NCBI GenBank assembly: GCA_007136565.1
Contig: SLGS01000224.1
Location: 1-6,894 of the forward strand
Direction: 5' to 3'
Source of the DNA: Clostridia bacterium
GTDB lineage: Bacteria > Bacillota > Sulfobacillia > SLMV01
Length of the DNA: 6,894 nucleotides
The notes below the pieces were generated by a model that did not search any database, was not told where the DNA came from, and saw only the letters and a list, made by a program, of their open reading frames with translations. This document shows, one piece after another, positions 1-6,458 of this stretch (positions are counted from its first letter, which is position 1; every line of letters starts with the position of its first letter). The translations under genes were made by a program, and so were the position numbers.

Positions 1-324
1 TACGCCGGTTTCGAGGGGGTCATACCCGAGGGGGAGTACGGGGGAGGAACCGTGCTACTTTGGGACAGGGGGACCTACGTTCCCGAGGGAGACGTAGGCG
101 AAGGGCTGGAGGCGGGAAAGATAGAGTTCGAACTCCGCGGCGAAAAGCTCCGCGGAGGGTGGGTCCTGGTGAGGATGCCTCGCTTCGGGGATGACCAGTG
201 GCTATTGATCAAGCGCCGCGACGAGTGGGTCGACGAGGATGTCGAGATCACCCGGGAGATGAGGGAATCCGTCTTGAGCGGACTAACCCTGGAGGAATTA
301 TCCCGGCACGAGGAGGAAAAATGA
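1..324 (+). CDS. LigD-type DNA 3'-phosphoesterase domain protein (5' end outside window)
   Basis: Reading from base 1 in frame gives 107 residues ending in TGA at 322-324. The segment YAGFEGVIPEGEYGGGTV followed by LLWDRGTY, then FELRGEKLRGGWVLVRM and WLLIKRRDEW, is the signature of the C-terminal half of the 3'-phosphoesterase (PE) domain of bacterial DNA ligase D. In that family the domain removes 3'-phosphate and ribonucleotides from DNA ends during non-homologous end joining. From memory of Pseudomonas LigD, the first visible Tyr corresponds to an active-site tyrosine. The His/Asp/Arg catalytic residues lie upstream and cannot be checked here. The tail resembles the linker after PE in full LigD (SVLSGLTLEEL), but the protein then stops with no ligase domain. 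It is therefore either a stand-alone PE protein or one whose other domains lie N-terminal. No ligase, polymerase or Ku gene is visible downstream. The gene overlaps the next one by four bases (ATGA). Confidence 0.85.
   Translation, partial: YAGFEGVIPEGEYGGGTVLLWDRGTYVPEGDVGEGLEAGKIEFELRGEKLRGGWVLVRMPRFGDDQWLLIKRRDEWVDEDVEITREMRESVLSGLTLEELSRHEEEK
311..316 (+). promoter_or_regulatory. Strong Shine-Dalgarno inside the end of the phosphoesterase gene
   Basis: AGGAGG sits within the last codons of the phosphoesterase gene, 4 nt before the ATG at 321 and 7 nt before a second in-frame ATG at 324. The spacing favours the second ATG slightly. Either way the site fixes the VOC start here and argues against an upstream extension of that frame. 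The overlapping stop and start suggest translational coupling. Confidence 0.7.
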
Positions 325-887
325 TGCTGGAGAAGGTGCCGGTGGACATGCTGAAACTGGACAACCCGTCGCACGTGGGCATCGCCGTCGAGGATGTGCG
401 GGCGGTCGCCGGGGACATGGCCCACTCCTTCGGGGTGGGCCCCTTCGGAATCCGGGAAGTGGCTACCCCCGCCCACCGGGGGACGGTCCGGGGAGAAGCG
501 GCTGCTTACACCCTGAGGTTCGGGTACGCGCGGTGCGGACCCATCACGCTGGAACTCATAGAACCCGTCGCCGGCGAAACGATATACGACGAGTTCTTGG
601 CCGAACGGGGCCCGGGACTTCACCACCTGGGGTTCATCTGCGATTCCACCCTGGACGAGGAGCTGGAAAGGTATCGGCGTGCGGGCTACCGGCCCCTCAT
701 GACACATCGCCGCGAGGATACGCGTTACGGGTGGGCATACCTGGATACCGGCCAGGGATTCCTCATCGAGATCCTTTGCGACCCGCCCCTGGGATGGTGG
801 CAAAGCCGAAGCCTAGCCGAGGATCTGAAGGGACCCCTGGGCGAGATGGGTACTTCAGAGGACCAGGATGGTCCAGGGGGCCGTTAG
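321..887 (+). CDS. VOC-superfamily protein (glyoxalase / methylmalonyl-CoA epimerase-like)
   Basis: The 188-residue product has two βαβββ-type halves typical of the vicinal oxygen chelate (VOC) fold. Half one is SHVGIAVEDVRAV through ITLELIEPV; half two is GLHHLGFICD through GFLIEILCDPP. The four expected metal-ligand positions look intact: His18, Glu78, one of His101/His102, and Glu150. The layout is closest to methylmalonyl-CoA epimerase and related Glyoxalase_4 proteins, which use a divalent metal to deprotonate or isomerise a substrate. The protein is longer than a typical epimerase (about 135-150 residues) because of extra residues between the halves and a hydrophilic tail after residue 155 rich in Gly, Asp and Glu. 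No methylmalonyl-CoA mutase gene is nearby, so the substrate cannot be named. The ATG at 321 was chosen for the AGGAGG just upstream; ATG 324 is equally possible. Its 3' end overlaps the convergent membrane-protein gene by 33 bp. Confidence 0.75.
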   Translation: MMLEKVPVDMLKLDNPSHVGIAVEDVRAVAGDMAHSFGVGPFGIREVATPAHRGTVRGEAAAYTLRFGYARCGPITLELIEPVAGETIYDEFLAERGPGLHHLGFICDSTLDEELERYRRAGYRPLMTHRREDTRYGWAYLDTGQGFLIEILCDPPLGWWQSRSLAEDLKGPLGEMGTSEDQDGPGGR

Positions 888-1271
888 AATCGCCAGGAGC
901 CCGGCGAGGCGCAGGGAGGACGCCCTGCCCAGGGAAAAGGCGCGGGCCAGCGCGAAATTGAGGCCGAATATTAGGATCGAGGCGGGCACGATGATGGCCG
1001 GGGCGAAAACCGACCCGCTGCGGCCCACGGGTCCCGCTACCGCTTCGTATCCCCATAGGGCCGTGAAGTCCGCCATCAGGCCCAAGAGGGTGGCGAAGAG
1101 AGCGTAGCGCAGCGCCGTGGCGGAGTTCGAGCCCGGTGCCACGGAACCCCATGCCAAAAGGACCACGGCGGAGTTTATGCCCAGGTTCACCGCGAACATG
1201 GTCAGAAGCGTTCCGGGCATGGCCAGGTTCAGCCAGAGCGGAAAGTAGATGTCGAGCGTGTCGAGAAGCAT
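855..1271 (-). CDS. Small four-helix integral membrane protein, unknown function
   Basis: This 138-residue protein is almost entirely hydrophobic. Predicted membrane spans are roughly residues 20-43 (after an amphipathic start), 53-75, 88-109 and 120-138. The short loop between spans three and four (ARAFSLGRASSLR) is basic and probably cytoplasmic, which would put both ends outside; this is inference. I recognise no family motif and no catalytic residues. Hydrophobicity in four clean blocks, with an ATG start, supports a real gene rather than an antisense artefact. The ribosome-binding site is only a G-run (GGGGGAA) about 6 nt upstream. The gene is convergent with the VOC gene and overlaps its end. 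It is divergent from the amidohydrolase, with under 100 bp between them. Confidence 0.6.
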   Translation of the reverse strand: MLLDTLDIYFPLWLNLAMPGTLLTMFAVNLGINSAVVLLAWGSVAPGSNSATALRYALFATLLGLMADFTALWGYEAVAGPVGRSGSVFAPAIIVPASILIFGLNFALARAFSLGRASSLRLAGLLAILTAPWTILVL

Positions 1272-1291
1272 TTTGATTCCCCCGTCGCGCG

Positions 1292-1297
1292 TTTATA
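1292..1297 (-). promoter_or_regulatory. Possible -10 element for the membrane-protein gene
   Basis: On the minus strand this reads TATAAA within GGTATAAAC, about 20 nt before the ATG at 1271. No recognisable -35 hexamer lies 15-18 nt upstream. The element is the only AT-rich hexamer in this GC-rich gap, which is why it is listed. The call rests on position and composition only. Confidence 0.25.
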
Positions 1298-1315
1298 CCT
1301 GAGACGTCGGAAAAT

Positions 1316-1331
1316 GCGGGGAGTTCCCCGC
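1316..1331. repeat. 16-bp palindrome in the divergent intergenic region
   Basis: GCGGGGAGTTCCCCGC is a perfect inverted repeat with 7-bp arms around a central GT. As RNA it could fold as a 6-bp hairpin with an AGTT loop in the leader of the amidohydrolase. As DNA it has the symmetry of a binding site for a dimeric regulator, placed between two divergent genes. No known operator consensus is matched. Confidence 0.4.
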
Positions 1332-1365
1332 CCGGGGGATGTTGGTCACGAGAGGTGGGGTGCAC

Positions 1366-2826
1366 TTGAAGACGCGCATTAGAGGAAGATACGTCGTCGG
1401 GTTCGACACCGAAGCGGATTCCCACGCGGTGTACGAGGACGGTGAGTTGGTTTACGAGGGAAACACGGTGGAGTTCGTCGGGCGCGGTTATCGTGGAGAG
1501 GTCGACGAGGAGATCGATGCATCCGATTGCCTGGTGACGCCCGGTTTCGTCAACGCCCACTCCTGCATGGACATATCTACGTTTCAGTTCTTTTTCGACG
1601 TCGTTCGGGAAAGGAGACGAGGTTACTCGGGGGACACGAGACGGCGAGACCTGTTCTCGGGTGAGCGGGATCACGTCTTCGAACCCGATGAAATCCGGGA
1701 CGGAGCGCTCCTTTCTTTTCTCAACATGGTGCGCGGGGGCACGACGACCATGGCCGGGATCACCTCCTACCCCTTCAAGGCCCACAATGACCCTCTCTGG
1801 GAGCCGGAGATATACATGGAGGCGGCCTTGGCGGCCGGGTTGAGGGCCTACCTTTCGCACATGTACCGCGACCGCGTGGACGGTGTCGTGGATCGAAACA
1901 AGGGGAGGGAAGGGTTGGAGCGGGCCGTGGATTTCGTCGAGAAGTACCACGGTGCTTTCAACGACAGGATCCGGGGGCTATTATTCCCGTACACCCTCGA
2001 TTCCACCAGTCGCGAGACCCTCCGGGAAACCCGGGAAGCCGCCGATGCCCTGGGGGTCGGGATAAGGATGCACTTCGCCCAGTTCCCCGACGAAATTCAT
2101 CTGCTGGAGCAAGAGTACGGGATGACTCCGGTGGATCTCCTGGAGGATATCGGCTTCCTCGGGGAGGACGTTCTCCTGACCCATTGCCTATATCCCGCGG
2201 GACTGGAACCCGAGGCCCGGGATCGGGATCGCGCGCTGAGGATACTGGCGGAGAGCGATACCAGCGTGGGGCACTGCCCATGGGTGCTCATTATCCGGGG
2301 ATCCGGCCCCATCTACCTGGACTCCATGAGCTCCTACTCCGAGGCCGGGATCAACGTTTGCCTGGGCACGGATACTTTTCCCCAGGACATGATAGCCGAG
2401 ATGCGCTGGGGAGCCATCATGGCTAAGACGGCCCACGGTCGGCGCGACGGCGTGGGAACCGCGCGCGAGGTCTTCGACGCCGCCACGGTCAACGGGGCTC
2501 GCTGGCTCGGCCGGGAGGATATCGGCAGGCTGGCTCCCGGTTCCAAGGCGGACATCAACATAATTCGGTTGACCGACCATAACGTCGGGCCCCTGGCCGA
2601 CCCCATCCGCAACCTGGTGTACTTCGGTACCGGGCACAACGTCAGGACGGTGATCGTGGACGGCGTCACCGTCGTCGATGATCACAGGCACCTCTTCCTC
2701 GACGAAGAGCGCGTGGTTCGGGCCTCCCAGCCGGTGTCCGACAAGGTGAGGGATACGTTGATTCGCTGGGACGACGAGGGTACATTGCCCGACGAGATGC
2801 CGCCCCCGGCATACCCCATTCTCTAG
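1366..2826 (+). CDS. Amidohydrolase-superfamily protein (chlorohydrolase/deaminase type) with altered metal site
   Basis: The 486-residue product has the composite architecture of ATZ/TRZ-type amidohydrolases, which use a metal-activated water to deaminate, dechlorinate or deamidate ring compounds. An N-terminal β-sandwich half (residues 1-58) is followed by a TIM barrel, and the β-sandwich closes at about 385-445 (GRLAPGSKADINII). Motifs in TTG-start numbering are PGFVNAHSCMD (His65, Cys67), RMHFAQ (Arg234, His236, Gln239), LLTHCLY (His273), VGHCPW (His303) and LGTDTFPQDM (Asp336). Family members normally have HxH at the first motif and HxxE at the second. Here the second His is Cys and the catalytic Glu is Gln. 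I chose TTG at 1366 because GAGGTG lies 8 nt upstream and the protein then begins MKTRIRGRYVVG. An in-frame ATG at 1339 (495 residues) lacks a good ribosome-binding site but cannot be excluded. The substrate is unknown. murI follows after about 80 bp. Confidence 0.85.
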   Translation: MKTRIRGRYVVGFDTEADSHAVYEDGELVYEGNTVEFVGRGYRGEVDEEIDASDCLVTPGFVNAHSCMDISTFQFFFDVVRERRRGYSGDTRRRDLFSGERDHVFEPDEIRDGALLSFLNMVRGGTTTMAGITSYPFKAHNDPLWEPEIYMEAALAAGLRAYLSHMYRDRVDGVVDRNKGREGLERAVDFVEKYHGAFNDRIRGLLFPYTLDSTSRETLRETREAADALGVGIRMHFAQFPDEIHLLEQEYGMTPVDLLEDIGFLGEDVLLTHCLYPAGLEPEARDRDRALRILAESDTSVGHCPWVLIIRGSGPIYLDSMSSYSEAGINVCLGTDTFPQDMIAEMRWGAIMAKTAHGRRDGVGTAREVFDAATVNGARWLGREDIGRLAPGSKADINIIRLTDHNVGPLADPIRNLVYFGTGHNVRTVIVDGVTVVDDHRHLFLDEERVVRASQPVSDKVRDTLIRWDDEGTLPDEMPPPAYPIL

Positions 2827-2863
2827 TAGCCCGGGGACGCATCGGGTACACTGTTGTTAGAAA

Positions 2864-2880
2864 GCGCCCGGCGAGGGCGC
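2864..2880 (+). other. Small GC hairpin in the amidohydrolase-murI gap
   Basis: GCGCCC and GGGCGC (2864-2869 and 2875-2880) can pair around a 5-nt GGCGA loop, followed by the 8-bp palindrome AAACGTTT and then the murI ribosome-binding site. There is no clear U-tract, so this may be a weak terminator or attenuator or simply a leader structure. A TACACT sequence at 2847-2852 could serve as a -10 box for murI, but no matching -35 is seen. Confidence 0.3.
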
Positions 2881-2905
2881 AAACGTTTGGAGAGGAAGGA
2901 TTCCT

Positions 2906-3709
2906 GTGAACAAAAATGCACCCCTGGGACTGTTCGACTCCGGTGTGGGGGGCCTCACCGTCGTCCGGGAGGTCTTCAAGAGCCTACCCCGCGAAAAAGT
3001 GATCTACTTCGCGGATACCGGTCGGGTTCCCTACGGACCCCTGCCCCAGGAAGATATTCAGCGTTACACGGTACAGATCGTGAAGTTTTTGGCGGAGCGC
3101 GGGGCCAAGCTGGTAATCATAGCGTGTAATACCGCGACGGCGGCCGGCCTCGAGGCGGCCCAGGAGGCCGTGGATATTCCCGTCCTGGGAGTAATCGAAC
3201 CCGGGGCCCTGCTGGCCCTCGAGACTTCGCAGAATAAGAGGATCGGCGTTATCGCCACCGAGGCTACCATCAAGAGCGGGGCGTACGAGCGGACCATCAA
3301 GTCCATGGATCCGGATGCCGAGGTGTTCGGGCAGGCCTGCTACAACTTCACTCCCCTGATAGAGGCGGGCAAGAAGGATTCCGAGGAGATCGCGGAGTAC
3401 GCCCGCGAGTATCTCGCGACCTTCGACGGCAAGGATATCGATGCCCTGGTCTACGGATGCACCCACTATCCTCTGCTCGAGGAACTGGTGCAGGGTATCG
3501 TGGGCGACGGTGTTGCCCCGGTCAATCCGGCCGTCAGGGCCGTCGAGCAGGCAGAGGAGATCCTGGCGGACTCGGGATTGCTCTCGGATCGCACCGAGGA
3601 CCCCGAGCACGAGTACTTCGTGAGCGGGGATCCGGACGCTTTCGCCGAACTGGGTTCCGTCATCTTGGAAAGACCCCTGCCGCCGGTGGGCAAGGTGGAC
3701 ATGGAGTAG
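2906..3709 (+). CDS. murI: Glutamate racemase
   Basis: Glutamate racemase interconverts L- and D-glutamate in the cytoplasm, without a cofactor, to supply D-glutamate for peptidoglycan precursors. The 267-residue length is standard. All hallmark motifs are present in order: LFDSGVGGLTV (Asp11, Ser12), DTGRVPYG (37-44), ACNTATA with catalytic Cys74, LIEAG (Glu153), and YGCTHYPLL with catalytic Cys185 and His187. The Cys and Glu positions match those I recall for the Bacillus racemase. The usual ACPxFVPLVE segment reads ACYNFTPLIE here. The C-terminal FVSGDPDAF motif is also typical. The start is GTG at 2906, preceded by AGGAAGGA with 5 nt spacing; no better ATG is in frame. It may be cotranscribed with the amidohydrolase or start from its own promoter in the 80-bp gap. 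A strong hairpin follows about 40 bp after the stop. Confidence 0.96.
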   Translation: MNKNAPLGLFDSGVGGLTVVREVFKSLPREKVIYFADTGRVPYGPLPQEDIQRYTVQIVKFLAERGAKLVIIACNTATAAGLEAAQEAVDIPVLGVIEPGALLALETSQNKRIGVIATEATIKSGAYERTIKSMDPDAEVFGQACYNFTPLIEAGKKDSEEIAEYAREYLATFDGKDIDALVYGCTHYPLLEELVQGIVGDGVAPVNPAVRAVEQAEEILADSGLLSDRTEDPEHEYFVSGDPDAFAELGSVILERPLPPVGKVDME

Positions 3710-3746
3710 CGAGTAGGGTATCGAAGGTGTGAGCATCGCGATGATC

Positions 3747-3772
3747 CGGCGGGGGCGCCATGGCCCCCGCCG
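3747..3772. terminator. GC-rich hairpin terminator between convergent murI and aminotransferase
   Basis: CGGCGGGGGC and GCCCCCGCCG form a perfect 10-bp stem around a GCCATG loop. It lies between the murI stop and the aminotransferase stop on the opposite strand, so it could serve both transcripts. On the plus strand it is followed by only a weak T-rich stretch (GGTCTTATC). On the minus strand there is none. Position and stem strength are the evidence; intrinsic termination is inferred. Confidence 0.6.
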
Positions 3773-3786
3773 CGGTCTTATCGGGT

Positions 3787-5130
3787 TCAGATTTCCTCCA
3801 ACACTTCCCTCAGTGCCAGCAATATGGCGTCGATCTCGCCCCGGGTTATGACCAGCGGGGGAGAAAAACTCATCACGTCTCCCAGGGGACGGATTATTAC
3901 GCCGCGTTTCAGCATCTTCCGGTTGACCTTAAGCCCCATGAGCTCCGAGGCCGGGAAGGGCTCGCGCGTCTTCGCGTCGGCCACCAGCTCCAGTCGCGCC
4001 AGGAGTCCCAGGCCGTCCACGTCGCCGACGTGGGGGAGGTGGGAGAGATCCCGCAATCCCTCGACCAGGTATTCTCCCATCTCGGCGGCGCGCTGCACCA
4101 GGCTTTCGTCCTCGATGATCCGGATGTTTTCCAGGGCCGCCGCCGCGGCGGCGGGGTGTCCGGAGTAGGTGGTGCCGTGGCGAAACTCCCGTCCTTCGCC
4201 CCATTTGCCGAGGCAGACTTCGAATATCTCCTCGCGGGTCAAGGTGGCACCCAGGGGCAGATAACCCGAGGTGAGACCCTTGGCGAAGACCATTATGTCC
4301 GGCTTGACGTCCCAGTTGCGCACCCCGAACATCTTCCCGGTTCTCCCGAACCCGGTGATCACCTCGTCGGCGATGAGCAGGACATCGTTGGCGCGGCATA
4401 TCTCCTCGACCCTCTGCCAGTAGCCGTCGGGAGGGACGATGACGCCCCCGGCACCCATCACCGGCTCGGCGATGAACGCGGCGACGGTGTCGGGACTTTC
4501 GAAGGCTATGGTCCGGGCCAATTCCTCGGCGCAGGCCAGACCGCATTCCGGATGCTCCAGGCCGTACGGACAGCGGTAACAGTAGGGGGGTTCGATGTGG
4601 CGAAAGCCCGGGACCAGGGGTTCGAAGAGCCTGCGGTTCTGACTGACACCCGTGGCGCTCAAAGCCCCGAAGGTGACTCCGTGGTAGGCCTTTCGACGGG
4701 AAATTATCTTGAACTTGCGGTCGTGTCCCCGCAGTTTCCAATACTGCCTGGCCATCTTGAGGGCCGTCTCCACCGCCTCGGATCCCCCCGAGGACAGGAA
4801 TGCCCGGGACATCCCCTCCGGGGCGGTCAGTTCTACCAGTCTCTTGGCGAGTTGCACGGCGGTTTCGTTGGACATTCCGCCGAAGGAGGGGAACCAGCTG
4901 AGTTTTTGCATCTGCTCCGCTGCGGCCTCCACGATCTCGGTGCGACCGAATCCGGCGTTGGCCAGCCACAGTGCGGCGTGGCCGTCTATGAACTCGCGAC
5001 CGGTGGAGTCCACGATGGTGGCGCCGTCGCCGTCGACGGCGACGATGGGTTCTTCCTCCGCGAGATCTCCCATTTGCGTGTAGGGCGCCCACATGTATCG
5101 GGCGTAATCCTTTCTGATGTCTGAATTCAA
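3787..5130 (-). CDS. Class III PLP-dependent aminotransferase (ω-transaminase-like)
   Basis: The 447-residue, full-length fold-type I enzyme transfers amino groups using pyridoxal phosphate. Motifs seen are WAPYTQM at the N terminus, SSGGSEAVE (114-118, phosphate binding), KAYHG (Tyr149, His150), IADEVITGFGRTG with Asp255 contacting the PLP ring nitrogen, FAKGLTSGYLPLGA with Schiff-base Lys284, HGTTYSGHP (Thr320/321), and IIRPLGD with Arg414. That arginine is typical of the ω-amino acid:pyruvate branch, where it binds the substrate carboxylate. The exact donor (β-alanine, taurine, putrescine, other diamines) cannot be decided. A cysteine-rich insert at 183-200 has the spacing CX2CX8CX3C. The start is TTG at 5130, preceded by a purine-rich GGGGAAGGGG about 7 nt upstream. 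The next ATG (Met13) would remove part of the conserved N-terminal region. It is probably transcribed separately from the DUF362 gene behind it. Confidence 0.9.
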   Translation of the reverse strand: MNSDIRKDYARYMWAPYTQMGDLAEEEPIVAVDGDGATIVDSTGREFIDGHAALWLANAGFGRTEIVEAAAEQMQKLSWFPSFGGMSNETAVQLAKRLVELTAPEGMSRAFLSSGGSEAVETALKMARQYWKLRGHDRKFKIISRRKAYHGVTFGALSATGVSQNRRLFEPLVPGFRHIEPPYCYRCPYGLEHPECGLACAEELARTIAFESPDTVAAFIAEPVMGAGGVIVPPDGYWQRVEEICRANDVLLIADEVITGFGRTGKMFGVRNWDVKPDIMVFAKGLTSGYLPLGATLTREEIFEVCLGKWGEGREFRHGTTYSGHPAAAAAALENIRIIEDESLVQRAAEMGEYLVEGLRDLSHLPHVGDVDGLGLLARLELVADAKTREPFPASELMGLKVNRKMLKRGVIIRPLGDVMSFSPPLVITRGEIDAILLALREVLEEI

Positions 5131-5241
5131 GCCAATACCCCTTCCCCTGGAGGTCGGCGGATCGGACGGGGGTCCGGGCCGACCATCCTTTGTCGATGGC
5201 AGCTTCGCCCTCGGTGGGGCGATCTCCTATCGATGGGTAAA
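5131..5241 (-). promoter_or_regulatory. Aminotransferase upstream region
   Basis: About 110 bp lies between the DUF362 terminator hairpin and the aminotransferase start. A promoter is expected here because the terminator would block read-through. I see no convincing -35/-10 pair and no operator-like repeat; only the ribosome-binding purine run next to the TTG is clear. Confidence 0.3.
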
Positions 5242-5278
5242 CGGGATCCGGTGCACCACGATGCGGCACCGGATCCCG
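5242..5278 (-). terminator. Intrinsic terminator of the DUF362 gene
   Basis: CGGGATCCGGTGC (5242-5254) and GCACCGGATCCCG (5266-5278) form a perfect 13-bp stem with an 11-nt loop. It begins 12 nt after the DUF362 stop codon. On the minus strand the stem is followed by TTTACCC, a short T-run. This separates the DUF362 transcript from the downstream aminotransferase. Confidence 0.7.
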
Positions 5279-5290
5279 CGGGCGTTCGGC

Positions 5291-6388
5291 TCAGGCGGGG
5301 TGTTCGGGGTAGATCGGATCCAGCTCCATGGCGGACATGGTACATACCTCCATGCAGGCGAAGCAGCTGACGCATAGTTCCTGGGTCATTCGAGGTAGGC
5401 CGTCGGCCATGGTCAGGGCGTCGGTGGGGCACTCCTCGGCGCACTTGGCGCAACCGTCGCATTCCTCTTCGCTGAGGGCGAGGATCTTCCTCGATGCCGA
5501 TTCCACCAGGCCGGCGCTGGCCGCGGCCTCGGGCCGAGTTTCGCCGGGGTTGAAACCCTTGGGCAGCGTGATATCCGGGGCGGCCTTCCAATCGCCGATG
5601 ACTTCCAGCTTGGCGACGTCGACGGGGATACCCTCCCTTTCGGCCACGTAGGTCACGTGGTAGAGATTGGTGGGGTCGAGTCCCAGGATGCTGGCGCCCA
5701 GGATATCCACCGCGGATCCCGACGTCGAGGCCAGGACCTTGTTCAAGTACCTGAGGTTCGTGCCGAGCCCGGCCCGCCCCTCGACGGCCAGTATTCCGTC
5801 GACGATGTTGAGATCCGGGCGGCGGAGATCGTACACGTCCGCCAGGATGGACTCGAAGTGGCGCCGATTCTCGGCGATGACGTGCAGGTGGGCCTTCTGG
5901 GCTCCCGCCAGGTAGCCGAAAGTGTTCTTGATGGCGGCGGTGAGGCCAGTGCCCGGGTGTACCTTGAGCTTGGGTACGTTGATGACGTAATCGACGTCGA
6001 AAAGCAATCCCGGGAAGTACAGGTCCTCCTCGGGTAGTGATGGCAGGTTCTTTTTGACCAGGTTGATCCCGAAGTTCTCGAGGTGCTCGCCCGCGGCCTC
6101 TCCCAGGCCGTTGGTTTCGAAGAGGTTCTCGATTACCCCGTAGTTGGCCTGTCCCGGGTTATCTCCGACCATTACCCGCGAAGCGCCCGCCTTCTTGGCG
6201 GAGTTAATTACCGCTCGCAGGATGGACGGGTGGGTGTTGGCTCCCTGCTCGGGTTCCCTTTCGCTCAGGGCGTTGGGCTTGATCAGGGTGGTCTTGCCCG
6301 TGAGGTCTATCTCCAGGGTCTCGAATATCTCGTCGATGGTGGCCTGGACCTCGCGGTAGGTGCTGTCGTATACGAAGACCTTTGACAT
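5291..6388 (-). CDS. DUF362 protein with C-terminal 2[4Fe-4S] ferredoxin domain
   Basis: The 365-residue protein has two parts. Residues 1-300 match the DUF362 family: LIKPNALS at about 35-42, VMVGDNPG at 72-79, VINVPKLKVHPGTGLTAAIKN at about 135-155, NIVDGILAVEG at 194-204, and DILGASILGLDP near 228-239. The second part, residues 305-355, carries two complete [4Fe-4S] motifs: Cys310/313/316/320 (followed by Pro) and Cys339/342/345/349. All eight ligands are present. No signal peptide or membrane span is seen, so it should be cytoplasmic. DUF362 proteins are widespread in anaerobes and their reaction is poorly defined. The fused ferredoxin implies electron transfer to or from the DUF362 core. 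The ATG at 6388 follows GGAGG with a slightly long 12-nt spacing. The gene has its own terminator and no same-strand neighbour upstream in the window. Confidence 0.9.
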   Translation of the reverse strand: MSKVFVYDSTYREVQATIDEIFETLEIDLTGKTTLIKPNALSEREPEQGANTHPSILRAVINSAKKAGASRVMVGDNPGQANYGVIENLFETNGLGEAAGEHLENFGINLVKKNLPSLPEEDLYFPGLLFDVDYVINVPKLKVHPGTGLTAAIKNTFGYLAGAQKAHLHVIAENRRHFESILADVYDLRRPDLNIVDGILAVEGRAGLGTNLRYLNKVLASTSGSAVDILGASILGLDPTNLYHVTYVAEREGIPVDVAKLEVIGDWKAAPDITLPKGFNPGETRPEAAASAGLVESASRKILALSEEECDGCAKCAEECPTDALTMADGLPRMTQELCVSCFACMEVCTMSAMELDPIYPEHPA

Positions 6389-6458
6389 TTTTAGTGAATG
6401 CCTCCATTCGAAAGTGGCAGCTTGCCGACGTGTTCATCGCTCCAAATAATCCTCACAT

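Noticed and set aside
198..320. N-terminal extension of the VOC gene into the phosphoesterase
   Set aside because: The extra residues are out-of-frame translation of a conserved domain, and a strong ribosome-binding site lies directly before ATG 321/324.
763..1950. Long minus-strand open frame across VOC, membrane protein and amidohydrolase
   Set aside because: It crosses three better-supported genes and encodes a Pro/Arg/Gly/His-rich sequence typical of shadow translation.
2984..3736. Antisense open frame over murI
   Set aside because: It is a shadow of a fully conserved glutamate racemase with all catalytic residues in the plus frame.
3760..5124. Long open frame antisense to the aminotransferase
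   Set aside because: It mirrors the aminotransferase in a GC-rich genome where antisense frames stay open. Its translation is low-complexity with no domain motifs, whereas the opposite strand encodes a complete conserved enzyme.
3929..5269. Second minus-strand frame within the aminotransferase
   Set aside because: It is an Arg-rich out-of-frame reading of the same gene, with no recognisable motif.
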